A stretch of DNA of 47,346 bases, taken from contig NZ_RWKW01000070.1 in assembly GCF_003970795.1 (NCBI RefSeq), positions 1 through 47,346 on the forward strand, in the 5' to 3' direction. The notes beneath the pieces were generated by a model. That model was given only the letters and a program-made list of their open reading frames with translations. It was not told where the DNA came from and did not search any database. A program made the position numbers and the translations under genes. Below are positions 9,188-20,637 of the stretch, piece after piece. Numbering within the stretch: the stretch's first letter is position 1; every line of letters starts with the position of its first letter. The stretch is from Aquibium carbonis (GTDB lineage: Bacteria > Pseudomonadota > Alphaproteobacteria > Rhizobiales > Rhizobiaceae).

Positions 9188-9778
9188 ATGTCGACCGATC
9201 CGGTGCCACCCCGGCCATTGCCCGAGACGATGATGATGGATGCGAAGTTTCAGCAGCTTGGGCGCGATTTCTCCGCCGCGTTGCCCCTGCCTTTCGGGGC
9301 CGACGCCGAGGCTGTGAAGCGCAACATCGCGACGTCGGCGGCCATGGCCGCTCTCGGTGCGGGCATGGCCGGCCATGCCTTCGGTGTCTGGCTGAGCGCG
9401 GTGTCGACGTCGATGGACGTGGCACAGCGCTTGTCGGGTCTCGCGACCGGGCATCTCTCGCCAGAGGTCCAGGCGCCGGACGCGGCCGATGGCGTGGCTG
9501 AACCGGCTGGGGCTGAACCGGTGGCGAACGCCGCTGGACCGACGGCGCCGCTGGGGATCGAACGGCCCGACGCGCCGGACGACCTCAAGGCGATCGGCGG
9601 CATCGGGCCGAAGCTGGAAAGGGTCCTGAACGGTCTTGGCATCTGGACCTACGCCCAGATCGCCGGCCTGGGCGAGGGCGAGGTCCTCTGGCTCGACGAG
9701 CACCTGGGTTTCCGGGGGCGGATCGCGCGGGACGAATGGTTGAAGCAGGCGGCAGTGCTGGCTGGCGCGAAGGCCTGA
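9188..9778 (+). CDS. Stand-alone HHH-domain protein between nuoF and nuoG
   Basis: A 196-residue protein. The N-terminal half (about 1-90) is partly hydrophobic and includes an Ala/Gly-rich helix; an acidic Ala/Pro-rich linker follows, then a helix-hairpin-helix domain at about 123-192 (GIGPKLERVL). By hand alignment the last 70 residues match the NuoE tail at about 41 positions, so one arose from the other. The domain resembles the group annotated as predicted 5' DNA nuclease with a flap-endonuclease-like H3TH fold, yet no nuclease active site is visible. I chose the ATG at 9188, with GAGGAG seven bases upstream. Its place in the operon suggests a link to complex I rather than DNA. Confidence 0.8.
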   Translation: MSTDPVPPRPLPETMMMDAKFQQLGRDFSAALPLPFGADAEAVKRNIATSAAMAALGAGMAGHAFGVWLSAVSTSMDVAQRLSGLATGHLSPEVQAPDAADGVAEPAGAEPVANAAGPTAPLGIERPDAPDDLKAIGGIGPKLERVLNGLGIWTYAQIAGLGEGEVLWLDEHLGFRGRIARDEWLKQAAVLAGAKA

Positions 9779-9931
9779 GAGGTCGACGGGTCCGGACGTG
9801 ACCCGGCCGATCGGGGGATTGGTCCACCGGGATGTTGCGCTGCGGCGAAATTCCGGTTGATGGGGCCGGTCGAAAGACTATGAAGACGGAAATGCAGCGC
9901 CGCTGGAGCGCTGTGGAGATCGGAAGACGGC

Positions 9932-12013
9932 ATGGCTAAGATCAAGGTCGACGGGAAAGAGATCGAGGTGCCCGACCACTACACGCTGTTGCAGGCAGCG
10001 GAAGAGGCCGGTGCCGAGGTTCCCCGTTTCTGTTTCCACGAACGTCTGTCGATTGCCGGCAACTGCCGCATGTGCCTGGTCGAGGTGAAGGGCGGCCCGC
10101 CCAAGCCGGCGGCCTCCTGCGCCATGGGCGTGCGCGACCTGCGTCCCGGTCCCAACGGCGAGGCGCCCGAGATATTCACCAACACGCCGATGGTGAAGAA
10201 GGCGCGCGAGGGGGTTATGGAGTTTCTCCTCATCAACCACCCGCTCGACTGCCCGATCTGCGACCAGGGCGGCGAGTGCGACCTTCAGGACCAGGCGATG
10301 GCCTTTGGCGTCGACGCCTCGCGCTACCACGAGAACAAGCGCGCGGTCGAAGACAAGTACATCGGCCCACTGGTGAAGACCATCATGACGCGCTGCATTC
10401 ACTGCACGCGCTGCGTGAGGTTCACGACGGAAGTCGCTGGAATCTCCGAGCTCGGCCTGATCGGCCGTGGCGAGGACGCAGAGATCACCACCTATCTCGA
10501 ACAGGCGATGACCTCCGAACTCCAGGGCAACGTCATCGACCTGTGCCCGGTTGGGGCTCTCACGTCGAAGCCCTACGCCTTCCAGGCACGGCCGTGGGAA
10601 CTGACCAAGACCGAATCGATCGACGTGATGGATGCCGTGGGTTCGGCGATCCGCGTCGACACGCGCGGCCGCGAGGTCATGCGCATCCTGCCGCGCGTCA
10701 ACGAGGCGGTGAACGAGGAGTGGATCTCCGACAAGACCCGTTTCATCTGGGACGGCCTGCGCTCGCAGCGTCTCGACCGGCCCTATGTGCGCCGCAACGG
10801 CCGGCTCGCGCCCGCCTCCTGGGCCGAGGCTTTCGCCGCCATCCGCGACAAGGTGGCGGCGGCGAAGCCGGAGCGGATCGGCGCGATCGCCGGCGATCTC
10901 GCCAGCGTCGAGGAAATGTTTGCGCTGAAGCAGCTGATGGCCGCACTCGGCTCCACCAGTATCGACTGCCGGCAGGATGGCGCCGCGCTCGATCCCTCGC
11001 TCGGCCGGGCCTCCTACCTGTTCAATCCCACGATCGAGGGCATCGAAAACGCCGACGCGCTGCTGATCATCGGCTCCAATCCGCGCTTCGAGGCCTCGGT
11101 GCTCAACGCGCGTATCCGCAAGCGCTGGCGCATGGGCGGTTTCCCGATCGGCGTCATCGGCGAGGCGGCAGACCTGCGCTACGACCACGAGATGCTGGGC
11201 GCCGGCACCGAGACGCTGAAAGACCTGGCCGGCGGCGGTCTGTCCTTCCTCGACGTGCTGAAGCAAGCCGAGCGCCCGATGATCATCATCGGCCAGGGCG
11301 CGCTGGCGCGTCCAGACGGCGCAGCCGTGCTGTCGATGGCGGCGAAGATCGCGGCCGACGTGGGCGCCGTCGCAGACGGCTGGAACGGCTTTGGGGTTCT
11401 CCACACGGCGGCTTCGCGTGTCGGCGGCCTCGACATCGGCTTCGTGCCGGGCGAGGGCGGCAAGGACGTCGCGGGCATGATGGGCGCGGTCGACGTGCTC
11501 TTCCTCCTCGGCGCCGACGAACTGGCCACCGACGCCATCGGTGCGGCCTTCACGATCTATATCGGCAGCCATGGCGACAAGGGCGCACACCGCGCCGACG
11601 TCATCCTGCCGGGCGCCACCTATACCGAGAAGTCGGGCACCTACGTCAACACCGAAGGCCGCGTCCAGATGACCACCCGCGCCGGCTTCGCGCCGGGCGA
11701 GGCCCGGGAGGACTGGGCGATCCTGCGGGCGCTGTCGGACGTGCTGGGCAAGAAGCTGCCCTACGATTCGCTGGCGCAGCTGCGCGCGGCGCTGCACGAA
11801 AAGCACCCGCATCTGCGCGACATCGACGACATCGCGGCCGGCGACCCCGGCGACATCGCCAGGCTGGCCACCATCGGCGGCGAGATCGGCAATGCCCGCT
11901 TCGTGCCTTCGATCGGCGATTTCTATCTGACCAACCCGATCGCTCGCGCCTCTGCGGTGATGGCCGAGTGCTCAGCGCTGGCCCGGGACGGCTTCAAGCA
12001 GGCTGCGGAATAG
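9932..12013 (+). CDS. nuoG: NADH-quinone oxidoreductase subunit G
   Basis: A 693-residue NuoG, the 75-kDa subunit that passes electrons along the peripheral arm. All expected ligands are present: N1b C34, C45, C48, C63; N5 H103, C107, C110, C116; N4 C155, C158, C161, C205. The rest is a molybdopterin-oxidoreductase-like fold without an obvious cofactor role. The extra N7 cluster motif of E. coli NuoG is not evident and the length fits the shorter alphaproteobacterial and mitochondrial form. A 153-base gap precedes it; I see no other gene there. Confidence 0.97.
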   Translation: MAKIKVDGKEIEVPDHYTLLQAAEEAGAEVPRFCFHERLSIAGNCRMCLVEVKGGPPKPAASCAMGVRDLRPGPNGEAPEIFTNTPMVKKAREGVMEFLLINHPLDCPICDQGGECDLQDQAMAFGVDASRYHENKRAVEDKYIGPLVKTIMTRCIHCTRCVRFTTEVAGISELGLIGRGEDAEITTYLEQAMTSELQGNVIDLCPVGALTSKPYAFQARPWELTKTESIDVMDAVGSAIRVDTRGREVMRILPRVNEAVNEEWISDKTRFIWDGLRSQRLDRPYVRRNGRLAPASWAEAFAAIRDKVAAAKPERIGAIAGDLASVEEMFALKQLMAALGSTSIDCRQDGAALDPSLGRASYLFNPTIEGIENADALLIIGSNPRFEASVLNARIRKRWRMGGFPIGVIGEAADLRYDHEMLGAGTETLKDLAGGGLSFLDVLKQAERPMIIIGQGALARPDGAAVLSMAAKIAADVGAVADGWNGFGVLHTAASRVGGLDIGFVPGEGGKDVAGMMGAVDVLFLLGADELATDAIGAAFTIYIGSHGDKGAHRADVILPGATYTEKSGTYVNTEGRVQMTTRAGFAPGEAREDWAILRALSDVLGKKLPYDSLAQLRAALHEKHPHLRDIDDIAAGDPGDIARLATIGGEIGNARFVPSIGDFYLTNPIARASAVMAECSALARDGFKQAAE

Positions 12014-12023
12014 GGCAGGGACC

Positions 12024-13067
12024 ATGGAAGAGTTCTTCACCATCTATGTCCTGCCGGCGCTGATCATCCTGCTCAAGTCGGTGGTGCTGATCGTCGTGCT
12101 GCTGATCCTGGTGGCCTATCTGCTCTATGCGGACCGCAAGATCTGGGCGGCGGTGCAGCGCCGCCGCGGGCCTAACGTGGTCGGCCCCTGGGGCCTGCTG
12201 CAGGCCTTTGCCGACCTTCTGAAATTCGTCTTCAAGGAGCCGGTGATCCCATCCGGCGCCAACAAGGGCGTGTTCCTGCTCGCACCGCTGGTCTCGGCGG
12301 TGCTGGCGATCGCCGCCTGGGCGGTCATCCCGGTCGCGCCGGGCTGGGCCATCGCCGACATCAACGTCGGCATCCTGTTCGTCTTCGCCATCGCTTCGCT
12401 CGAGGTCTACGGCGTGATCATGGGCGGTTGGGCGTCGAACTCGAAATACCCCTTCCTCGGCGCCCTGCGGTCGGCCGCGCAGATGGTGTCCTACGAGGTG
12501 TCGATCGGTTTCGTCATCGTGACCGTGCTGCTGTGCGTCGGCTCGCTCAACCTGACCGACATCGTCATGTCCCAGGTCACCGGCCTTGGAACCATGGTCG
12601 GCCTGCCGAACACCTTCCTCGACTGGCACTGGCTCGGCCTGTTCCCGATGTTCGTCATCTTCTTCATCTCGGCACTGGCCGAGACCAACCGTCCCCCCTT
12701 CGATCTGGTGGAGGCCGAGTCGGAACTCGTCGCCGGCCACATGCTCGAATATTCGTCGACGCCGTTCCTGCTGTTCTTCCTCGGCGAATACGTGGCGATC
12801 GTGCTGATGTGCGCGCTGACCACGATCCTGTTCCTCGGTGGGTGGCTGCCGCCGTTCGATTTCGCGCCGTTCACATGGGTGCCGGGCGTCATCTGGTTCG
12901 TGCTCAAGGTCTGCATGGTGTTCTTCATGTTCGCCATGGTGAAGGCCTTCGTGCCGCGCTACCGCTACGACCAGCTGATGCGCCTGGGCTGGAAGGTGTT
13001 CCTGCCGATCTCGCTCTTCATGGTCGTCGCCACGGCGTCGTTCCTGAAGATCACGGGGCTGTCGTGA
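12024..13067 (+). CDS. nuoH: NADH-quinone oxidoreductase subunit H
   Basis: A 347-residue membrane subunit (ND1) that forms the quinone entry channel and joins the peripheral and membrane arms. It has about eight hydrophobic helices and the conserved loops [15 protein letters not shown] and [20 protein letters not shown]. An AGGG ribosome site lies just upstream and nuoG ends ten bases before. Its stop overlaps the start of the next small gene (TGATG). Confidence 0.97.
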   Translation: MEEFFTIYVLPALIILLKSVVLIVVLLILVAYLLYADRKIWAAVQRRRGPNVVGPWGLLQAFADLLKFVFKEPVIPSGANKGVFLLAPLVSAVLAIAAWAVIPVAPGWAIADINVGILFVFAIASLEVYGVIMGGWASNSKYPFLGALRSAAQMVSYEVSIGFVIVTVLLCVGSLNLTDIVMSQVTGLGTMVGLPNTFLDWHWLGLFPMFVIFFISALAETNRPPFDLVEAESELVAGHMLEYSSTPFLLFFLGEYVAIVLMCALTTILFLGGWLPPFDFAPFTWVPGVIWFVLKVCMVFFMFAMVKAFVPRYRYDQLMRLGWKVFLPISLFMVVATASFLKITGLS

Positions 13068-13258
13068 TGAGCGCGGGCATCATCGGCGCCCTCGTCGGCC
13101 TCGTCATCGCCATCGCTGATTTCGCGCTGCTGCGGCTGCTCGCCACGCGTGTCGAGCTTCCCGAGACCAAGCGCGTCCTGAACGTCACAGGCCTGAGCCA
13201 ACTGGTGCTCCTGCCGATCGTGGGCTATTTCGTGGCCCCCCTGTTTTCCGGAGAATAG
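13067..13258 (+). CDS. Small membrane protein between nuoH and nuoI
   Basis: A 63-residue protein with two hydrophobic helices ([20 protein letters not shown] and [15 protein letters not shown]) separated by a charged loop ([12 protein letters not shown]). Its ATG overlaps the nuoH stop and it ends two bases before nuoI, so it is tightly packed in the operon. I do not recognise the family. The second of the tiny membrane genes in the nuo blocks; it may be an accessory or assembly component. Confidence 0.75.
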   Translation: MSAGIIGALVGLVIAIADFALLRLLATRVELPETKRVLNVTGLSQLVLLPIVGYFVAPLFSGE

Positions 13259-13260
13259 CC

Positions 13261-13752
13261 ATGTCGGCCCTTGCTCAAGCCGCCAAGTCACTGCTCCTGA
13301 AGGAATTCGTCGGCGCCTTCTTCCTGTCGATGCGCCAGCTGTTCGCGCCGAAGTACACGGTCAACTACCCGCACGAGAAGGGGCCGCTCAGCCCGCGTTT
13401 CCGTGGCGAGCACGCGCTGCGCCGCTATCCCAACGGCGAGGAGCGCTGCATCGCGTGCAAGCTCTGCGAGGCCATCTGCCCGGCGCAGGCCATCACCATC
13501 GAGGCCGGGCCGCGCCGCAACGACGGCACGCGCCGCACGGTGCGGTACGACATCGACATGGTGAAGTGCATCTATTGCGGCTTCTGCCAGGAAGCCTGCC
13601 CGGTCGACGCGATCGTGGAAGGCCCGAACTTCGAGTTCTCCACCGAGACGCGCGAGGAACTCTACTACGACAAGGACAAGCTGCTCGCCAACGGCGATCG
13701 CTGGGAGCGTGAGCTGGCGCGCAACATCGCGCTGGATTCGCCATACAGGTGA
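13261..13752 (+). CDS. nuoI: NADH-quinone oxidoreductase subunit I
   Basis: A 163-residue ferredoxin-like subunit (TYKY) holding the two 4Fe-4S clusters N6a and N6b that carry electrons to N2 in NuoB. Ligand sets are [12 protein letters not shown] (C63, C66, C69, with C73) and [12 protein letters not shown] (C103, C106, C109, with C113). The length is typical of alphaproteobacteria and mitochondria. A 125-base stretch follows before nuoJ, in which I see no gene. Confidence 0.97.
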   Translation: MSALAQAAKSLLLKEFVGAFFLSMRQLFAPKYTVNYPHEKGPLSPRFRGEHALRRYPNGEERCIACKLCEAICPAQAITIEAGPRRNDGTRRTVRYDIDMVKCIYCGFCQEACPVDAIVEGPNFEFSTETREELYYDKDKLLANGDRWERELARNIALDSPYR

Positions 13753-13877
13753 TCCGCCAATGATGGACGGGCGGGTTTCGCTCGTCTAAGGGACAACGCG
13801 GCTGCGGACGGGCAAGACCCGATCCGGACCGCTCAAGGGTGCGGCGCAGGCTGCGCCGTCGAAACCGGGGGAAACCC

Positions 13878-14498
13878 ATGCTGACAGGACTAGGGGCGAT
13901 CTTCTTCTATGTGTTCGCCTTCATTGCGGTGGCGAGCGCCTTCATGGTGATCACGGCGCGCAACCCCGTGCATTCGGTGCTGTACCTGATCCTGACCTTC
14001 TTCAACGCGGCCGGACTCTTCCTGCTGACAGGGGCAGAGTTCCTCGCGCTCATCCTGCTCGTCGTCTATGTCGGCGCGGTAGCCGTGCTGTTCCTGTTCG
14101 TGGTCATGATGCTCGACGTCGATTTTGCCGAGCTGAAGCAGGGCGCCCTGCAATACGCGCCGATCGGCGCGCTGGTCGGGCTGATTCTCGCGGCCGAGCT
14201 GATCATCGTGATCGGCGGCTACACGCTGGCGCCCGAACTCGCCACCGAGATCAGCCGTCCGATCCCTCCGTTGGCGGAGCGCACCAACACCGCCGCGCTC
14301 GGCGACGTGCTGTATACGGACTACCTCTTCTTCTTCCAGATCGCCGGCATGGTGCTGCTGGTGGCAATGATCGGCGCCATCGTGCTCACGCTGCGCCACA
14401 AGGAAGGCGTGAAGCGCCAGTCCATCCCCGATCAGGTGGCGCGCACGCCGGCCACGGCGATCGAGGTCGTCGACGTCGAGACCGGCAAGGGAATCTGA
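13878..14498 (+). CDS. nuoJ: NADH-quinone oxidoreductase subunit J
   Basis: A 206-residue membrane subunit (ND6) with five hydrophobic helices and the conserved third-helix stretch EFLALILLVVYVGAVAVLFL, which couples quinone reduction to proton movement. The C-terminal tail after about residue 170 is polar. I chose the ATG at 13878, preceded by GGGGGAAACCC, over an in-frame ATG at 13839. nuoK follows nine bases after the stop. Confidence 0.95.
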   Translation: MLTGLGAIFFYVFAFIAVASAFMVITARNPVHSVLYLILTFFNAAGLFLLTGAEFLALILLVVYVGAVAVLFLFVVMMLDVDFAELKQGALQYAPIGALVGLILAAELIIVIGGYTLAPELATEISRPIPPLAERTNTAALGDVLYTDYLFFFQIAGMVLLVAMIGAIVLTLRHKEGVKRQSIPDQVARTPATAIEVVDVETGKGI

Positions 14499-14507
14499 GG
14501 CAGGATC

Positions 14508-14816
14508 ATGGAAGTCGGCATCTCGCATTTTCTCACCGTCTCGGCGATCCTGTTCACGCTCGGCGTGTTCGGCATCTTCCTGAACCGCAAGAACGTCATC
14601 ATCATCCTGATGTCGATCGAGCTGATCCTGCTCGCGGTGAACCTCAACTTCGTCGCCTTCTCGGCCGAGCTCGGCGACCTCGTCGGACAGGTTTTTGCCC
14701 TGTTCGTGCTCACCGTCGCCGCCGCCGAGGCCGCGATCGGGCTTGCCATTCTCGTCGTCTTCTTCCGCAACCGCGGCTCGATCGACGTCGAAGACGTCAA
14801 CATGATGAAGGGCTGA
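14508..14816 (+). CDS. nuoK: NADH-quinone oxidoreductase subunit K
   Basis: A 102-residue membrane subunit (ND4L) with three hydrophobic helices. The two membrane glutamates needed for proton transfer are present at E38 (SIELIL) and E74 ([10 protein letters not shown]). Length and layout are normal. nuoL starts ten bases downstream. Confidence 0.96.
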   Translation: MEVGISHFLTVSAILFTLGVFGIFLNRKNVIIILMSIELILLAVNLNFVAFSAELGDLVGQVFALFVLTVAAAEAAIGLAILVVFFRNRGSIDVEDVNMMKG

Positions 14817-14826
14817 TCGGCAGACC

Positions 14827-16821
14827 ATGTATCACGCGATCGTCTTCCTCCCGCTCCTCGGCTTCCTGATCGCCGGCCTGTTCGGCAACGCGATCGGCGC
14901 GAAGGCTTCGGAATATGTGACCTCGGGCCTGCTCGTCGTCGCCGCGCTTCTGTCGTGGGTGGCCTTCTTCAGTGTCGGCTTCGGCGACGGCGCCTCCTTC
15001 ACCGTGCCTGTCCTGCGCTTCATCGAGACCGGCGGCCTCAACGTCGCATGGGCGTTCCGCATAGACACGCTGACGGTGGTCATGCTGGTCGTCGTCAACA
15101 GCGTCTCGGCGCTCGTCCACATCTACTCGATCGGCTACATGCATCACGACCCGCATCGGCCGCGCTTCTTCGCCTATCTGTCGCTCTTCACCTTCGCCAT
15201 GCTGATGCTGGTGACGTCGGACAACCTCATCCAGATGTTCTTCGGCTGGGAGGGCGTCGGCCTTGCGTCCTACCTCCTGATCGGCTTCTGGTACAAGAAG
15301 CCGTCGGCCAACGCCGCCGCCATGAAGGCTTTCGTCGTCAACCGCGTCGGCGATTTCGGCTTCGCACTGGGCATTTTCGGCGTCTTCGTGCTGTTCGGCT
15401 CCGTCGAGTTCGACACCATCTTCGCCAGCACCCAGGCCTTCATCCCGGCCGAGGGGGGCGCTGCAGCCGAGAACGGCGCCGCCGTGCTGAACTTCCTCGG
15501 CTACGAACTCGACCGTGCCTCAGCGCTCACCGTCGTCTGCCTGTTGCTGTTCATGGGCGCCATGGGCAAGTCGGCGCAGGTGCCGCTGCACACATGGCTG
15601 CCGGACGCGATGGAAGGCCCGACGCCGGTATCGGCCCTCATCCACGCCGCCACCATGGTCACCGCAGGCGTGTTCATGGTCGCGCGCCTCTCGCCGATCT
15701 TCGAGCTGTCGCATACAGCGCTTCTCGTCGTCACCATCATCGGCGCCTTCACCGCCTTCTTCGCCGCGACCGTCGGCCTGGTGCAGAACGACATCAAGCG
15801 CGTCATCGCCTACTCGACCTGCTCGCAGCTCGGTTACATGTTCGTGGCGATCGGCCTCGGCTTCTATTCGGCCGCGATCTTCCACCTGTTCACGCATGCC
15901 TTTTTCAAGGCGCTGCTGTTCCTCGGCTCCGGTTCGGTCATCCACGCCGTTTCCGACGAGCAGGACATGCGCCGCATGGGCGGGCTGCGGAAGCTCATAC
16001 CGGGCACCTACTGGATGATGATCATCGGTACGCTGGCGCTCACCGGCGTCGGCATTCCCGCCACCATCATCGGCACCGCCGGCTTCTTTTCCAAGGACGC
16101 CATCATCGAGGGCGCGTTTGCCGCCCACGGCGCGGCCGCGCCCTTCGCCTTCGTGCTGCTGGTCGTCGCTGCCCTGTTCACCAGCTTCTACTCCTGGCGT
16201 CTGATCTTCATGACCTTCCACGGCAAGCCGCGCGCCACCGCCGACGTCATGCACCACGTGCACGAATCGCCGATGGTCATGCTGGTGCCGCTGTTCATCC
16301 TGGCCTTCGGCGCGCTGTTCGCCGGCATCATCTTCCACGACTTCTTCATCGGCCATGGCTATGACGGCTTCTGGAAGGGCGCGCTGTTCATCCTGCCCGA
16401 GAACCACATCCTGCACGAGTTCCACGACGTTCCGTTGTGGGTGAAACTCGCACCGCTGGTGGCCATGCTGTCCGGCTTCGGGCTGGCCTGGCAGTTCTAC
16501 ATCCGCTCGCCGGAGACGCCGAAGCGGCTGGCCGCCCAGCATCGCGGGCTCTACGCCTTCCTGCTCAACAAGTGGTATTTCGACGAGCTCTACGACTTCC
16601 TGTTCGTGCGCCCGGCCATGCGCCTTGGCCGCTTCCTGTGGAAGACGGGCGACGGCAAGGTCATCGACGGGCTCGGGCCCGATGGCGTGTCGGCCCGCGT
16701 AGGCGACATCACCGCCCGCGTCGTCAAGCTGCAGAGCGGCTACCTCTACCACTACGCCTTCGCCATGCTCATCGGCGTCGCCGCGCTCGTGACCTGGATG
16801 ATGCTGGGGAGCAATTTCTGA
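14827..16821 (+). CDS. nuoL: NADH-quinone oxidoreductase subunit L
   Basis: A 664-residue antiporter-like proton-pumping subunit (ND5). The key glutamate lies in [12 protein letters not shown] (E142), and the broken-helix lysine region follows in [20 protein letters not shown]. The C-terminal part holds the long lateral-helix region and a last transmembrane segment near the end. Its stop overlaps the nuoM start (TGATG). Confidence 0.97.
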   Translation: MYHAIVFLPLLGFLIAGLFGNAIGAKASEYVTSGLLVVAALLSWVAFFSVGFGDGASFTVPVLRFIETGGLNVAWAFRIDTLTVVMLVVVNSVSALVHIYSIGYMHHDPHRPRFFAYLSLFTFAMLMLVTSDNLIQMFFGWEGVGLASYLLIGFWYKKPSANAAAMKAFVVNRVGDFGFALGIFGVFVLFGSVEFDTIFASTQAFIPAEGGAAAENGAAVLNFLGYELDRASALTVVCLLLFMGAMGKSAQVPLHTWLPDAMEGPTPVSALIHAATMVTAGVFMVARLSPIFELSHTALLVVTIIGAFTAFFAATVGLVQNDIKRVIAYSTCSQLGYMFVAIGLGFYSAAIFHLFTHAFFKALLFLGSGSVIHAVSDEQDMRRMGGLRKLIPGTYWMMIIGTLALTGVGIPATIIGTAGFFSKDAIIEGAFAAHGAAAPFAFVLLVVAALFTSFYSWRLIFMTFHGKPRATADVMHHVHESPMVMLVPLFILAFGALFAGIIFHDFFIGHGYDGFWKGALFILPENHILHEFHDVPLWVKLAPLVAMLSGFGLAWQFYIRSPETPKRLAAQHRGLYAFLLNKWYFDELYDFLFVRPAMRLGRFLWKTGDGKVIDGLGPDGVSARVGDITARVVKLQSGYLYHYAFAMLIGVAALVTWMMLGSNF

Positions 16822-18338
16822 TGTCTGAGTGGCCCATTCTCTCCACGGTCACGTTCCTGCCCCTCGTCGGGGCGTTCCTGATCCTGATGATCAAGGACGA
16901 GGGTGCCGCCGCGCGGCGCAACATCCGCAATGTCGCGCTGTTCACGACCGCCTTCACTTTCGTGCTGTCGCTGTTCATCTGGGCCGCCTTCGACCCGAGC
17001 AATGCCGGCTTCCAGTTCGTCGAGAAGGTCGAATGGCTCGGCTCGGGCGTCACCTACCACATGGGTGTCGACGGCATTTCGATGCTGTTCGTCATCCTGA
17101 CCACCTTCCTGATGCCGCTCTGCGTCCTGGCCTCGTGGGTCTCGGTGGAGAAGCGCGTCAAGGAATACATGATCGCCTTCCTCGTGCTGGAGACGCTGAT
17201 GATCGGCGTGTTCTGCGCGCTCGACATCGTGCTGTTCTACGTTTTCTTCGAGGCCGGCCTGATCCCGATGTTCATCATCATCGGCGTCTGGGGCGGCAAG
17301 CGGCGCGTCTACGCCTCCTTCAAGTTCTTCCTCTACACGCTGCTCGGCTCGGTGCTGATGCTGCTCGCCATCATGGCCATGTACTGGCAGGCCGGCACCA
17401 CCGACATCCCGACGCTGCTCGCGCATGATTTCCCGGCCAGCATGCAGACTTGGCTGTGGCTTGCCTTCTTCGCCTCCTTCGCGGTGAAGATGCCGATGTG
17501 GCCGGTCCACACCTGGCTGCCCGACGCGCACGTGGAGGCGCCGACGGCGGGCTCCGTCATCCTGGCGGGCATTCTCCTGAAGATGGGCGGCTACGGCTTC
17601 CTGCGCTTTTCGCTGCCGATGTTCCCGCTGGCCTCGGCCGATTTCGCGCCCTTCGTCTTCGCGCTGTCCGTCATCGCCATCATCTACACCTCGCTGGTGG
17701 CGCTGATGCAGGAGGACATCAAGAAGCTGATCGCCTATTCGTCGGTCGCCCATATGGGCTTCGTCACCATGGGCATCTTCACCATGAACGACATCGGCAT
17801 CCAGGGCGCGATCTTCCAGATGCTGTCGCACGGCCTCGTCTCCGGCGCGCTGTTCCTGTGCGTCGGCGTGGTCTACGACCGCATGCACACCCGCGAGATC
17901 TCGGCCTATGGCGGCCTCGTCAACAACATGCCGAAATACGCGGTCGTGTTCCTCATCTTCACCATGGCCAATGTCGGCCTGCCGGGCACGTCGGGCTTCG
18001 TCGGCGAATTCATGACGTTGCTCGGCGCCTTCCAGGCCAACACCTGGGTCGCCTTCTTCGCCACCACCGGCGTGGTCCTGTCGGCAGCCTACGCGCTGTG
18101 GCTCTACCGCCGCGTGGTGTTCGGCGCCCTGACGAAGGACAGCCTCAAGGGCCTGCTCGATCTCTCGACCCGGGAGAAGGCGGTGATTTATCCGCTGGTC
18201 ATCCTGGTGATCTTCTTCGGCGTCTATCCGTCGCCGATCCTCGACGCGACGGCCGCTTCGGTCGAAGCGCTCGTCAGCAATGTCACTGCCTCGATCGATG
18301 CCGGGCGGGCCACCGCCGCGGCGGCTCTGGCGCAGTAA
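16821..18338 (+). CDS. nuoM: NADH-quinone oxidoreductase subunit M
   Basis: A 505-residue antiporter-like subunit (ND4) of the membrane arm. The proton-channel glutamate is E144 in [11 protein letters not shown], and the lysine-bearing stretch is [20 protein letters not shown]. About fourteen hydrophobic helices are expected from the sequence. The ATG at 16821 overlaps the nuoL stop, and nuoN begins 15 bases after this gene. Confidence 0.97.
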   Translation: MSEWPILSTVTFLPLVGAFLILMIKDEGAAARRNIRNVALFTTAFTFVLSLFIWAAFDPSNAGFQFVEKVEWLGSGVTYHMGVDGISMLFVILTTFLMPLCVLASWVSVEKRVKEYMIAFLVLETLMIGVFCALDIVLFYVFFEAGLIPMFIIIGVWGGKRRVYASFKFFLYTLLGSVLMLLAIMAMYWQAGTTDIPTLLAHDFPASMQTWLWLAFFASFAVKMPMWPVHTWLPDAHVEAPTAGSVILAGILLKMGGYGFLRFSLPMFPLASADFAPFVFALSVIAIIYTSLVALMQEDIKKLIAYSSVAHMGFVTMGIFTMNDIGIQGAIFQMLSHGLVSGALFLCVGVVYDRMHTREISAYGGLVNNMPKYAVVFLIFTMANVGLPGTSGFVGEFMTLLGAFQANTWVAFFATTGVVLSAAYALWLYRRVVFGALTKDSLKGLLDLSTREKAVIYPLVILVIFFGVYPSPILDATAASVEALVSNVTASIDAGRATAAAALAQ

Positions 18339-18353
18339 AGGTTTGGTGGGACG

Positions 18354-19790
18354 ATGACGCCTGAACTCTCCTTCAGCCTGACGCTGGCCACCCCCGAACT
18401 GATGCTCGCCATCGGCGCGATGGCGATGCTCATGGTCGGTGTCTTCAGCGGCGAACGGTCGACGACGCTGGTCAATGGCCTGTCGGTCGCCATCCTCATC
18501 GCGGCCGGCGCATGGATGCTGTTCTTCGGCCAGAACGGCCTGGGCTTCAACGGCGTCTTCGTCAGCGATCCCTTCGCCCGCTTCATGAAAATGCTGACGC
18601 TGATCGGTTCGATCGTCACCCTGGTCATGTCGGTCGGCTTCGCCAAGGCCGAGAAGTTCGACAAGTTCGAATTCCCGGTGCTGATCCTGCTGTCGACGCT
18701 CGGCATGCTGCTGATGGTGTCGGCCAACGACATGATCACGCTCTATATGGGCCTCGAGCTGCAGTCGCTGGCGGCCTACGTCATCGCAGCGATCAACCGC
18801 GATTCCGTGCGCTCCACCGAGGCGGGCCTGAAGTATTTCGTGCTCGGTGCGCTGTCGTCGGGCATGCTGCTCTACGGCATCAGCCTCGTCTACGGCTACA
18901 CCGGCAACACCGGCTTCGACGCCATTGCCGCCGCGCTCGCCGGCGGCGAGCGCCAGCTCGGCCTCGTCTTCGGCCTCGTCTTCGTGCTGGCTGGCCTCGC
19001 CTTCAAGATCTCGGCCGTGCCGTTCCACATGTGGACGCCCGACGTCTATGAAGGCGCGCCGACTCCGGTGACGGCCTTCTTCGCCGCGGCGCCGAAAATG
19101 GCGGCCATGGCGCTGATCGTGCGCGTCACCATGGGCGCCTTCGAGCCGATCGCGTTCGACTGGCAGCAGATCGTCGTCTTCATCTCGATCGCCTCGATGC
19201 TGCTCGGCGCCTTTGCCGCCATCGGCCAGCGCAACATCAAGCGCCTGATGGCCTATTCGTCGATCGGCCACATGGGCTATGCGCTGGTCGGCCTTGCCGC
19301 CAATTCCGAGGCGGGCGTGCGCGGTGTTGCGCTCTACATGCTCATCTACCTGATCATGACGCTCGGCACCTTCGCCTTCATTCTCGCCATGCGGCGCAAG
19401 GAAGGCAATGTCGAGCAGATCGACGACCTGTCGGGCCTGTCGTCCACCAACCCCATGATGGCGACCGTCCTGACCATCATGATGTTCTCGCTGGCCGGCA
19501 TACCCTGGCTCGCCGGCTTCTGGGCCAAGTGGTACGTCTTCCTCGCCGCGATCGACTCCGGGCTCTACGCCCTCGCGGTCATCGGCGTGCTCGCTTCCGT
19601 CGTCGGCGCCTATTACTATCTGCGCGTCATCAAGATCATGTGGTTCGACGAACCGGCCGGCGGCTTCCAGCCCATGGCGGGTGAGTTGCGCCTGGTCATG
19701 ACGGTCACCGGCGCCTTCGTCTTCTTCTATGTGCTGATCGGCGGGCCGATCGAGACCATGGCGGAAGCGGCGGCCGGCACCTTCTTCTGA
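18354..19790 (+). CDS. nuoN: NADH-quinone oxidoreductase subunit N
   Basis: A 478-residue antiporter-like subunit (ND2), last of the nuoE-N block. Family marks include [13 protein letters not shown] with the channel glutamate, [20 protein letters not shown], and [20 protein letters not shown]. birA starts only four bases after the stop, so the transcript probably continues into housekeeping genes, as is usual in rhizobia. Confidence 0.97.
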   Translation: MTPELSFSLTLATPELMLAIGAMAMLMVGVFSGERSTTLVNGLSVAILIAAGAWMLFFGQNGLGFNGVFVSDPFARFMKMLTLIGSIVTLVMSVGFAKAEKFDKFEFPVLILLSTLGMLLMVSANDMITLYMGLELQSLAAYVIAAINRDSVRSTEAGLKYFVLGALSSGMLLYGISLVYGYTGNTGFDAIAAALAGGERQLGLVFGLVFVLAGLAFKISAVPFHMWTPDVYEGAPTPVTAFFAAAPKMAAMALIVRVTMGAFEPIAFDWQQIVVFISIASMLLGAFAAIGQRNIKRLMAYSSIGHMGYALVGLAANSEAGVRGVALYMLIYLIMTLGTFAFILAMRRKEGNVEQIDDLSGLSSTNPMMATVLTIMMFSLAGIPWLAGFWAKWYVFLAAIDSGLYALAVIGVLASVVGAYYYLRVIKIMWFDEPAGGFQPMAGELRLVMTVTGAFVFFYVLIGGPIETMAEAAAGTFF

Positions 19791-19794
19791 GCCG

Positions 19795-20625
19795 ATGGGG
19801 TTTGCGCTCGCGCCGACTGCCCTGACCGAAGGCTACCGACTGGAGGCCTTCGAAAGCGTCGGCTCGACCAACGTCGTGGCGCTGGACCGGGCCCGCGAAG
19901 GCGACCGCGGTCGCCTCTGGATCGCGGCCCGGCGCCAGGAAACGGGCCGAGGCCGGCGGGGGCGCGTCTGGGAGACGCCGTCCGGCAATCTCGCAGCAAC
20001 GCTGCTCCTCGTCGATTGCTGTCCGCTTCCAGCGGCCGCCACGCTCGGCTTCGTGGCCGGCCTGGCGCTTTCCGACGCACTGTCGGCAGTCGCGCCGTCC
20101 ACGCGCATCGCCGTCGGTCCCGATGGCGGGCAGGGTCGGGACGGCGCAGGCCGCTACGAGCTCAAATGGCCCAACGACGTGCTCGCCGACGGCGCCAAGC
20201 TGGCCGGTATCCTGCTGGAATCGATCGTTCTGACCGAAGACCGTTTCGCCGTGGCCGTCGGTATCGGCGTCAACGTCGTCGCGCATCCGCAGGGTCTGCC
20301 CTATCCGGCAACGTCTCTGGCCGGTCTCGGTGCGGCCTGCACCGCCGAGACGCTTTTCCTTGCGCTGTCCGACGCCTGGCTGCGGCACGAACGGATCTGG
20401 AACCGGGGCAGGGGCCTCTCGGCGATCCGCACGGCATGGCTGGCCCGCGCCGCCGGCCTCGGTTCGGAAGTCGCCGTCAATCTGGGCGGCGGCGTGGTGC
20501 GCGGTGTTTTCGAGACGATCGACGAGGAGTGCCGCTTCCTCGTCCGCGACAAGACGGGCCGGCTCTGGCCCGTGGCGGCAGGTGACGTGCATTTCGGAGC
20601 CGTGGCATCGGCCGCGGCCACATAG
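19795..20625 (+). CDS. birA: Biotin--[acetyl-CoA-carboxylase] ligase
   Basis: A 276-residue biotin protein ligase that activates biotin with ATP and attaches it to the carboxyl-carrier lysine of biotin enzymes. It has the substrate-entry SVGSTN motif, the adenylate-binding GRGRRGRVW loop, KWPNDVL and GIGVNV. The N-terminal winged-helix DNA-binding domain of E. coli BirA is absent, so this is a monofunctional class I ligase and cannot be a direct biotin-operon repressor. It is joined to nuoN by a four-base gap and followed by RNase J after 12 bases. Confidence 0.95.
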   Translation: MGFALAPTALTEGYRLEAFESVGSTNVVALDRAREGDRGRLWIAARRQETGRGRRGRVWETPSGNLAATLLLVDCCPLPAAATLGFVAGLALSDALSAVAPSTRIAVGPDGGQGRDGAGRYELKWPNDVLADGAKLAGILLESIVLTEDRFAVAVGIGVNVVAHPQGLPYPATSLAGLGAACTAETLFLALSDAWLRHERIWNRGRGLSAIRTAWLARAAGLGSEVAVNLGGGVVRGVFETIDEECRFLVRDKTGRLWPVAAGDVHFGAVASAAAT

Positions 20626-20637
20626 ACTGGAGACAAG

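Noticed and set aside
16752-19271. An 839-codon minus-strand open frame opposite nuoM and nuoN
   Set aside because: It is the antisense shadow of two clear complex I genes. In GC-rich DNA such frames stay open by codon bias; its composition (His, Arg, Asp, Glu rich) matches nothing.
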